DNA of 5,780 bases from Erysipelotrichaceae bacterium (GTDB taxonomy: Bacteria > Bacillota_I > Bacilli_A > Erysipelotrichales > Erysipelotrichaceae), in contig CAAGJS010000392.1 in assembly GCA_900770275.1 (NCBI GenBank), forward strand, positions 1-5,780, read 5' to 3'. Positions 1 to 5,088 of this stretch are shown here, piece by piece. Positions within the stretch are counted from its first letter, which is position 1. Each line of letters opens with the position of its first letter. The notes beneath the pieces were generated by a model, which saw only the letters and a program-made list of their open reading frames with translations, ran no database searches and was not told the origin of the DNA. The position numbers and the translations under genes were made by a program.

Positions 1-38
1 TCCGTCGCCGCATCCAAGATCTCTTCTCTTACATCCAT
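1..38 (-). CDS. Start of a probable TetR/AcrR-family regulator (partial, cut by left edge)
   Basis: Only the first 12 codons and part of the 13th are present, reading MDVREEILDAAT. The pattern of a charged residue, then EEIL-DAA, is how many TetR/AcrR regulators begin: it is the first helix of the N-terminal DNA-binding domain, usually followed by E/R-L-F-x-x-x-G. The ATG at 36-38 is preceded by AGGAG at 44-48 with 5 bases between, a convincing ribosome binding site. A promoter-like pair and two inverted repeats lie just upstream, which would suit an autoregulated repressor gene. The gene is separated from the polysaccharide operon by a probable terminator, so it is likely a separate transcription unit. 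That a gene starts here is fairly secure. The family assignment rests on a dozen residues and is tentative. Confidence 0.5.
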   Translation of the reverse strand, partial: MDVREEILDAAT

Positions 39-50
39 GATTACTCCTAA

Positions 51-78
51 GGAAACGAAAATTACTATTACAGTTTCC
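51..78. repeat. Inverted repeat GGAAAC-N16-GTTTCC upstream of the TetR-like gene
   Basis: The two 6-bp arms at 51-56 and 73-78 are perfect inverted copies separated by 16 bp. Their starts are 22 bp apart, about two helical turns, so both arms would face the same side of the DNA. The repeat lies between the predicted -10 box and the ribosome binding site of the downstream gene. It could be an operator or a small hairpin in the leader RNA. A 6-bp match of this kind can occur by chance in AT-rich DNA. Confidence 0.35.
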
Positions 79-86
79 ATCATAGT
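64..86. promoter_or_regulatory. Imperfect palindrome overlapping the -10 box, possible operator
   Basis: The outer 5 bp on each side (ACTAT / ATAGT) are inverted copies, and 7 of the 11 position pairs match across the 23-bp element. It overlaps the predicted -10 box at 79-84 and the likely transcription start. That is where a TetR-type repressor commonly binds to control its own gene. It also overlaps the GGAAAC/GTTTCC repeat at 51-78, so at most one of the two may be functional. This is an inference from position and symmetry only. Confidence 0.25.
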
Positions 87-107
87 CATAAGTAAGCGCT
101 TTCGCAA
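79..107 (-). promoter_or_regulatory. Predicted sigma-70/SigA-type promoter for the TetR-like gene
   Basis: On the minus strand the -35 box is TTGCGA (102-107, 4 of 6 consensus bases) and the -10 box is TATGAT (79-84, 5 of 6). The spacer is exactly 17 bp. Transcription would start near position 72, giving a leader of about 34 bases before the ATG at 38. The promoter begins only 3 bp beyond the T-rich run of the upstream terminator, so termination and re-initiation are tightly packed. Confidence 0.55.
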
Positions 108-110
108 GAG

Positions 111-151
111 AAAACCAAAAGAAAAGAGCTCTTACAGAAGAGAAGACTCTT
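111..151 (-). terminator. Probable intrinsic terminator of the polysaccharide operon
   Basis: Read on the minus strand, AAGAG (147-151), a 4-base bulge, and CTCTT (138-142) form the left side of a stem. The loop is CTGT (134-137). AAGAG (129-133 on the minus strand) and CTCTT (124-128) form the right side. The hairpin thus has two stacked 5-bp stems with a one-sided bulge, followed by T-rich DNA (TTTTCTTTTGGTTTT, 111-125). It lies 22 bp after the LCP stop codon and before the next promoter, where an operon terminator is expected. The stem is modest in G+C and the T run is interrupted, so it may be only partly efficient. Confidence 0.55.
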
Positions 152-173
152 CCATAAAAGCTCAAGGATTGTC

Positions 174-2309
174 TCAGCCGTTATTTTCTGATGCTGTAGT
201 AGATGCGGCTGGCGAAATAATAGCATTCGTTGTTTCTGTGGTAACAGAAGGAGTTGGAGTGGGCTCCGGTGTTGGTGTATCTTCAGGAGTCGGGGTCGGC
301 GTTGGAGTCGGCTCTGGCGTTGCTGGAGTCGGAGTTGCCGGAGTTGGCGCTGGCGTTGCCGGGGTTGGCGTAGGCGTTGCTGGTGTTGGTGTAGATTCCG
401 GCGTTGGCGTTGCCGTCTCCTCCGGTGTAGCAGTCGGTTCCGGTGTCGCGGTCGATGCACTGGCAACCGTGACATTGATCGAAGTAATCGAATCAATGGA
501 CGTACCTTCCGCCACATCCTGACTCAGGATCGTACCTTCGGCGACACTGCTGTCCTCCTGATACGTGACATAGACCGGAATGTTGAAGCTGTCTGCCCAT
601 GCCTGCAGCGTCGAGAGTGAGCGGCCAACATAGTTGCCAATGGTTGTCGGAGCCTCCGGCTGAACGATCGTCTCGTTATAGACATCGCTCGAGATGCTCG
701 GTTTATCGAAGTCCCAGTTCACCGACTCTTGGACACTCGTCATCGGCGTAATCGTCGAATTCATATTGATGTTTCGCTCAATGGCTTCCTTCGTATCCTG
801 GATCGACCCATCCCACAGGCGATAAATATACAGCGCACTCTGCGTCGCATCACTCCACAGCGACGAACTGTAGCCCGTCACACGCCAGCCCTGGATATCA
901 AACACATTCTCCGGATGATCCTGGTCATAGAAACGGTTCACCTTCTGCAGCGCATAGGACATGAAGCTCGTCATCTGGTTCACCGTCAGATTCGTCTGAA
1001 TATTGTTCCCTGCCGCATCGAGAACGTTCAGGAACGTATTGATATCACGCGTACGAAGAATCGTACGGACAATGGCCTGAATCACTTCCTGCTGATGGGC
1101 CTGACGCGCAAAGTCACCCAACGCAAACAGATGACGCTCACGCGCAAAGGCAAGCGCCTGCTCACCATTGAGCAGAACGTTATCGCCCGCCGGCACCCAT
1201 ACCGTATAGGAACCGCGCGTACTCGAAGAGCTCTGACCAACGAATTCGAGCGGCGAATCCACAACGATACCACCCAGCGCATCAACCACATCCACGACGC
1301 CCTGGAAGTTTGTATCAATATAGTAGTCAATATCGACACCGATCAGATCCTCAATCGTCTGAATCGAACAGTCAATCGAAACCGCATGAGCCGCATTCAG
1401 CTTGCTGTAGCCGCCGTTGTAGCAGCTGATCGGAACATAGGAGTCACGTGCCAGCGACGTCATTGTCACCTTCATCGAAATCGGATTGACCGAGCAGAGA
1501 ATCATCGTATCGCTCAGACCGTCCGCATTGCCGACCAGCAGAACCGTAAACGGCTCCTTTGTAATATCCTTGTCCGAGCCCGACACATTGGTCACCGTAA
1601 CCGTATCCGAATAATCCGCAATCGAACTTGTCGCCGCAAGGAAGTCGGAAATGCCGCTCTCATTGGCAAACATCGACGTATAGTTGGACGGCAGAATCGC
1701 CGCATCAATCTCTCCGCCGATCAGGCCAAGCAGAAGGCTGCTGTAATCCTGATACTCCTTATAGGAAACCGTCGCCCCGCTGGCATCGATATTCGTCTTA
1801 CCAATATCCGCAACACTGGTACCCGTCGCATAGCCGACGGTCTTACCATCGAGTTCATTGACCGAAGACACCGGCGCCGCAGAGGCATCCGCACTGTACA
1901 CAACGATCGAAGCATCAACAGAAGACGTCGTTGTCGTCGACGTGATCTTCGACACATTCTTGTTGATGCGAAGAACCGCATAGGTACCATAGCCGCCGAT
2001 CACGGCCAGCGCCGCCACAAGAACCAGCGAAACAATATAGAAGCTCCGCTTATGTTTCAGAATGGCGCGTCCCACCAGAAAGTTCATCACCCCGATCAGC
2101 ACCAGAACGATGACATTGACCAGAATGAACTTTCCCTTCGAGAAAGAAGCGAACTGCGTCACATTGAACATCACAAAGATCACGAGCACCGAAGCCAAAG
2201 CCGAGGCAATCGCCAGCCCCGTATGCAGCTTTGCACGCTTCGCCGGCGTCATGTTCTGAGACGTCTTTGGGGCCTTGGATGATTTCTTATCTTTCTTTAC
2301 TGTGCTCAT
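174..2309 (-). CDS. LytR-CpsA-Psr (LCP) transferase with substrate-binding-like insert, PASTA-like domain and Thr-Pro tail
   Basis: LCP enzymes work on the outer face of the membrane and transfer lipid-linked wall polymers to peptidoglycan. In order: a Lys-rich cytoplasmic start (1-28); three membrane helices (about 31-53, 60-81, 88-112); a region resembling one lobe of type 2 periplasmic binding proteins (132-240, 'LDGKTVGYATGTS', 'GGEIDAAILP'); the LCP domain (254-417); a PASTA-like domain (557-617); and a Thr-Pro tail (620-690). Family residues visible are SDT 266-268, R288-D289, R390-E391-R392, D399, R402 and Q406. The Arg usual just before SDT is Leu265, and the loop before it is short. 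Three helices plus an accessory region recall streptococcal CpsA. At 711 residues it is far longer than the usual 300-450. No LPxTG sorting motif or C-terminal membrane helix is seen. The ATG lies 2 bp after the upstream stop, with GAGGG at 2316-2320, implying coupled translation. The LCP assignment is firm; the polymer attached is unknown. Confidence 0.93.
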   Translation of the reverse strand: MSTVKKDKKSSKAPKTSQNMTPAKRAKLHTGLAIASALASVLVIFVMFNVTQFASFSKGKFILVNVIVLVLIGVMNFLVGRAILKHKRSFYIVSLVLVAALAVIGGYGTYAVLRINKNVSKITSTTTTSSVDASIVVYSADASAAPVSSVNELDGKTVGYATGTSVADIGKTNIDASGATVSYKEYQDYSSLLLGLIGGEIDAAILPSNYTSMFANESGISDFLAATSSIADYSDTVTVTNVSGSDKDITKEPFTVLLVGNADGLSDTMILCSVNPISMKVTMTSLARDSYVPISCYNGGYSKLNAAHAVSIDCSIQTIEDLIGVDIDYYIDTNFQGVVDVVDALGGIVVDSPLEFVGQSSSSTRGSYTVWVPAGDNVLLNGEQALAFARERHLFALGDFARQAHQQEVIQAIVRTILRTRDINTFLNVLDAAGNNIQTNLTVNQMTSFMSYALQKVNRFYDQDHPENVFDIQGWRVTGYSSSLWSDATQSALYIYRLWDGSIQDTKEAIERNINMNSTITPMTSVQESVNWDFDKPSISSDVYNETIVQPEAPTTIGNYVGRSLSTLQAWADSFNIPVYVTYQEDSSVAEGTILSQDVAEGTSIDSITSINVTVASASTATPEPTATPEETATPTPESTPTPATPTPTPATPAPTPATPTPATPEPTPTPTPTPEDTPTPEPTPTPSVTTETTNAIISPAASTTASENNG
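240..452 (-). repeat. Low-complexity Thr-Pro repeat tract encoding the LCP tail
   Basis: Residues 620-690 of the LCP protein are built from TP, ATP, EPTP and TPTP units with scattered Glu and Ser. At DNA level this is an imperfect 6-bp periodicity (variants of GTTGGC, GTCGGA and GTTGCC on the plus strand). Third codon positions vary, so the dipeptide pattern looks kept at the protein level rather than freshly made by replication slippage. Gain or loss of 6 bp would keep the frame. Such tails usually form extended, wall-spanning and often glycosylated stalks; that role is inferred here. Confidence 0.9.
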
Positions 2310-2311
2310 CT

Positions 2312-3115
2312 TCAGCCCTCACTTTCCGCACTTGCCGAAGCACTGGAACCATTCGCTGCTTCCCATGCCCGTACCGAATCCATGTCGTAGAACTCGACGA
2401 TTTCAAAACGCCCATCATGATTCACAACCTGAAAGCGCATCTCTTTCACAAAGTTATCCGCCGGAAGAGAAGAACCCATCGTGTAGGTCCATGATACCTG
2501 CACCTGATAGCACGGATAGCTGGTCTGCGGATCCATGGTCGCAACCAGGAAATCATCCGTCTGGAACGTCGCCACATCCGTATTGATCGAAGCTACGGCC
2601 GGCAGATTTTCACGGCCGTATTGCGAAATGTACAGATCAAGATCCTTATAGTAGTTGTAGCGTGACCAGTCTTCCATCGCCCCCGTCTTATCCGAGAACC
2701 AGTACTGCAGACCGCCGACTTCATAGTTGCCGTCCTTGTTCGACCACGTAAAATAATCGCTCACAAAGTTATAGACCACCGCTTCCGCAATATCCGCATC
2801 CTTGCCGCCGGAAAGCGCATCGGTCAGCTTCTGGAAACATTCCTTCTCAAAGTCCGTCGGATTGTTCCCGATTTCATACTGATCATTCTTCATGGAGCGC
2901 TGCGTATCCACGGTCAGCGACTCCTGACTGCCGCTGCCTATCGAAGTCTTAGCGACAAGAACAACATTGACCAGCAATGCGACGGCAGAAATTGCCGTCA
3001 CAATCAGAAGGATCCGCACCAGAAGACGGTTGCGCTTCTTCTCCTTCTTTCTTTGCGGATCTATTTTCTTTTTCGGTTTTTTCAGCGAAACACCTGCATT
3101 TTCCTGCTGACTCAT
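2312..3115 (-). CDS. Single-pass membrane protein with unrecognised extracytoplasmic domain, likely LCP partner
   Basis: I do not recognise this 267-residue protein by family. It has a strongly basic cytoplasmic start (residues 11-30, rich in Lys and Arg), one membrane helix at about 31-55 and an outside domain of about 200 residues. The positive-inside rule puts the C-terminus outside. The domain is rich in Tyr, Trp and Asp and ends with strand-like segments ('YQVQVSWTY', 'KEMRFQVV', 'RFEIVEFYD'), which loosely recall small alpha+beta folds such as NTF2-like domains; this is a guess. Two outside cysteines, C93 and C202, could pair. The last 12 residues are a Ser/Ala/Glu tail. The ATG follows GGAGGT (3121-3126) with a 5-base spacer. 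The gene starts 12 bp after the glycosyltransferase stop and ends 2 bp before the LCP start, so the three are almost certainly co-transcribed. A role in polymer attachment or export is inferred from context only. Confidence 0.85.
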   Translation of the reverse strand: MSQQENAGVSLKKPKKKIDPQRKKEKKRNRLLVRILLIVTAISAVALLVNVVLVAKTSIGSGSQESLTVDTQRSMKNDQYEIGNNPTDFEKECFQKLTDALSGGKDADIAEAVVYNFVSDYFTWSNKDGNYEVGGLQYWFSDKTGAMEDWSRYNYYKDLDLYISQYGRENLPAVASINTDVATFQTDDFLVATMDPQTSYPCYQVQVSWTYTMGSSLPADNFVKEMRFQVVNHDGRFEIVEFYDMDSVRAWEAANGSSASASAESEG

Positions 3116-3127
3116 CCATTACCTCCA

Positions 3128-4054
3128 TCAGTCACGATACTCGTGTTTAACGATGTAAGGCGGCCGCTGGCGCACCTCATCGTAGGTTTTTGCAAGGTAT
3201 TCCCCGATAATACCCGCCGCAAGCAAAAGAATCCCTCCAAGGAAAAGAACAACCGAAATCAGCACCACCGAAGACGAAATCGCACTTCCCGCAATGCTCA
3301 TGATCAGCAGCACAATCAGCTCAATTCCCATCACCGCGCTCAATACGCCGCCAACCCATGCCGCCGCCCGCAGCGGCGCATCCGTATATTCAATAATGCC
3401 ATCGAGCGCATAACGGAACAGCTTCCAGAACGACCATTTCGACTCACCGGCCGCCCGCTCCACATTCTCATATTCCAGATACTCACTCTTGAAGCCAACC
3501 CATACAAACAGCCCCTTCGAGAAACGGTTGCGCTCCTTGAGTGACAGAATCGCATCCACAACCGGCCGCTTCATCAGACGGAAATCGCGCGCACCATCCA
3601 CGATCTCAACTTCCGTATACCTGTTGATCAGCTTATAGAACTTCCGCGCAAACCAGGAACGCACCGGCGGCTCCCCCTTACGGTCCACGCGCCGCGTACC
3701 AACGATGTCATCCCCGTTTTTTTCCATCGTTTCCAGCATCTTTGGAAGTAAGGTGGGGGGATCCTGCAGATCCACGTCCATCACGGTCACAAGATCGCCC
3801 CTGCTTGCCCGAAGACCAGCCAATAATCCGGCTTCCTTGCCGAAGTTGCGGCTGAAATCAATGACACGCACCGTATCCCGATGCGCCTCATACAGCTTCA
3901 GCATCTCCTGCAGAGTACCGTCTTTGGAACCATCATTGACAAAGATCAGCTCATAGGAAAGCGGAAGAGTCTTTAACACATCCACCGCCGCTGTATAAAA
4001 AAGAGGAACACTTTTCTCCTCGTTATAGCAAGGCACAACGACACTTAATAACAT
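3128..4054 (-). CDS. GtrB/DPM1-like family 2 glycosyltransferase with two C-terminal membrane helices
   Basis: Family 2 (GT-A fold) enzyme of the type that moves a sugar from a nucleotide donor to polyprenyl phosphate on the cytoplasmic face. Motifs in order: VPCYNEE (7-13), VNDGSKDGT (39-47), FSRNFGKEAGL (67-77), DVDLQDPP (93-100, with D93 and D95 as the metal-binding DxD), DFRLM (157-161), ERNRFSKGLFVWVGF (174-188) and GESKWS (203-208). Two membrane helices follow at about 231-255 and 261-287. The length of 308 residues is normal for GtrB, YfdH and related proteins. The ATG has GGAGGT at 4061-4066 with a 6-base spacer, and the start fits the family because the first motif begins at residue 7. 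In this locus it may supply a lipid-linked sugar for a polymer side branch or for repeat-unit assembly. No GtrA-type flippase is visible in the window. Sugar and acceptor cannot be read from sequence. Confidence 0.95.
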   Translation of the reverse strand: MLLSVVVPCYNEEKSVPLFYTAAVDVLKTLPLSYELIFVNDGSKDGTLQEMLKLYEAHRDTVRVIDFSRNFGKEAGLLAGLRASRGDLVTVMDVDLQDPPTLLPKMLETMEKNGDDIVGTRRVDRKGEPPVRSWFARKFYKLINRYTEVEIVDGARDFRLMKRPVVDAILSLKERNRFSKGLFVWVGFKSEYLEYENVERAAGESKWSFWKLFRYALDGIIEYTDAPLRAAAWVGGVLSAVMGIELIVLLIMSIAGSAISSSVVLISVVLFLGGILLLAAGIIGEYLAKTYDEVRQRPPYIVKHEYRD

Positions 4055-4078
4055 TGAAAAACCTCCAGCACGTCAGAA

Positions 4079-4108
4079 ATTATAGAACATTTATCTACAG
4101 GAACACAA
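4079..4108 (-). promoter_or_regulatory. Candidate internal promoter before the GtrB-like gene
   Basis: The 59-bp gap between the two glycosyltransferase genes holds a perfect -10 box, TATAAT, on the minus strand (4079-4084). The best -35 candidate is TTGTGT (4103-4108), only 3 of 6 consensus bases, with an 18-bp spacer. Transcription would start near 4072, just upstream of the GGAGGT ribosome binding site. The other junctions in the operon are much tighter, which makes this gap the natural place for a second start. The weak -35 box keeps confidence low. Confidence 0.35.
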
Positions 4109-4113
4109 ACCGC

Positions 4114-5088
4114 CTAGACACGATCCCTTCCAAAACAGTGAAAGAACCAAGTGAAGAAGCCGATATTCCAGTCATGAACCATCGCAAAATAGCGGTTTTT
4201 CATTCCCGGAAGAGATTTCAGATACGGATTCTTATGCCAGTTGGGAAACTCACGGTTCAATAGATCCCAGCCAAGCCTAACCGTCGCCTTACGGTCATTG
4301 GCATCTTCGATCTTGCACGAGCGCAGGAAACTGTTGCCAAGGAAAGCCTTGATCGTAATGTACTCCAGCCCGTCCCGGTAGGCATCATAGGTACCATGTT
4401 GGCGATACCAGGCCAGAATACGCTCAAACACATCGATCATATTCTTGACCTGCTCATTGTTGTTATGGGTGATACTGCCCGTATGCTGAAGGTAGTGCAC
4501 ATAGGGACGATCCACAAAACCGATCCGCTCCACAAACATCGTCAGACAATACAGAAAATAGTTGTCCTCGTAGCGATCTCCCTTGGGAAAACGGACACCC
4601 GTACTTCTTACAAATTCCGTGTCGTAGAGCTTGTTCCAAAGCACCGCAAACAAGGAAACCATCATCTCCTGTCCCGGCTTGTACGGCCCTTCCTTCTGTA
4701 CTTTTTCCCCATTGGGATAGGTCCAGTAGAAGTCAGATACAGCGACCTGCAGGTTCTCCGCCTTCATCTCCCCGTAAAGATCCGCGACCATATCCGGCTC
4801 CGCAATATCATCACTGTCAAGAAAGCCGAAGTATGGCGTGCTTACATGGTCCAGTGCAAAGTTGCGCGCCTCCGCAATCCCTTCGTTGACTTTCGTATAC
4901 AGAACGAGATCCATCTCCGGATGAGCTTCCTTATACTTCTTAAGAACATCCCCCGTACGATCCGTACTGCCGTCATTGATCGCCATGACCGTCAGGTCCT
5001 GGAATGTCTGCTGGCGCAGACTTTCCAGAGTCTTTTCAACCGTACCCTGGCAATTGAAGCACGGAACAATCATGGTTACCTGTGACAT
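4114..5088 (-). CDS. Family 2 glycosyltransferase (GT-A, polysaccharide type)
   Basis: A 324-residue GT2 enzyme of the kind that adds sugars to lipid-linked repeat units of capsules and exopolysaccharides at the inner face of the membrane. Motifs: VPCFN (8-12), INDGSTDRT (38-45 with flanks), 'NEGIAEARNFALD' (68-80), the metal-binding DSDD (D91, D93), WNKLYDTEFV (151-160) and RYEDNYF (172-178), whose E174/D175 sit where the catalytic base usually lies. 'HTGSIT' (202-207) matches the R-x-GSIT motif common in these enzymes, with His in place of Arg. No clear membrane helix is seen, though the C-terminus is aromatic-rich and could touch the membrane. The ATG overlaps the upstream gene by 13 bp and has GGAGG at 5096-5100 with a 7-base spacer. 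Overlap implies coupled translation. Donor and linkage cannot be predicted. Confidence 0.95.
   Translation of the reverse strand: MSQVTMIVPCFNCQGTVEKTLESLRQQTFQDLTVMAINDGSTDRTGDVLKKYKEAHPEMDLVLYTKVNEGIAEARNFALDHVSTPYFGFLDSDDIAEPDMVADLYGEMKAENLQVAVSDFYWTYPNGEKVQKEGPYKPGQEMMVSLFAVLWNKLYDTEFVRSTGVRFPKGDRYEDNYFLYCLTMFVERIGFVDRPYVHYLQHTGSITHNNNEQVKNMIDVFERILAWYRQHGTYDAYRDGLEYITIKAFLGNSFLRSCKIEDANDRKATVRLGWDLLNREFPNWHKNPYLKSLPGMKNRYFAMVHDWNIGFFTWFFHCFGRDRV

Noticed and set aside
240..452. Short repeats considered as a CRISPR array or minisatellite
   Set aside because: There are no constant repeats separated by unique spacers of fixed length. The periodicity is 6 bp, in frame, and explained by the encoded Thr-Pro tail.
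86..517. Minus-strand Arg/Gln-rich open frame overlapping the LCP tail
   Set aside because: It is the Thr-Pro repeat read in another frame, which turns CCx/ACx codons into Arg, Gln and His. Nothing supports translation.
37..522. Plus-strand open frame giving a Gly-Val-rich repeat protein
   Set aside because: The GVGVGSG pattern is simply the reverse complement of the Thr-Pro codons of the LCP tail. The frame also runs through the terminator and promoter region.
729..2282. A 517-codon open frame on the plus strand opposite the LCP gene
   Set aside because: Its product is dominated by Arg, His, Asn and Ile with no domain or membrane pattern, as expected from reading the complement of a codon-biased gene. 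The opposite strand has clear LCP motifs over the same stretch.
4396..5085. A 229-codon plus-strand open frame opposite the first glycosyltransferase
   Set aside because: It is antisense to well-conserved GT2 motifs and has no recognisable features of its own. Similar shadows lie opposite the other genes.
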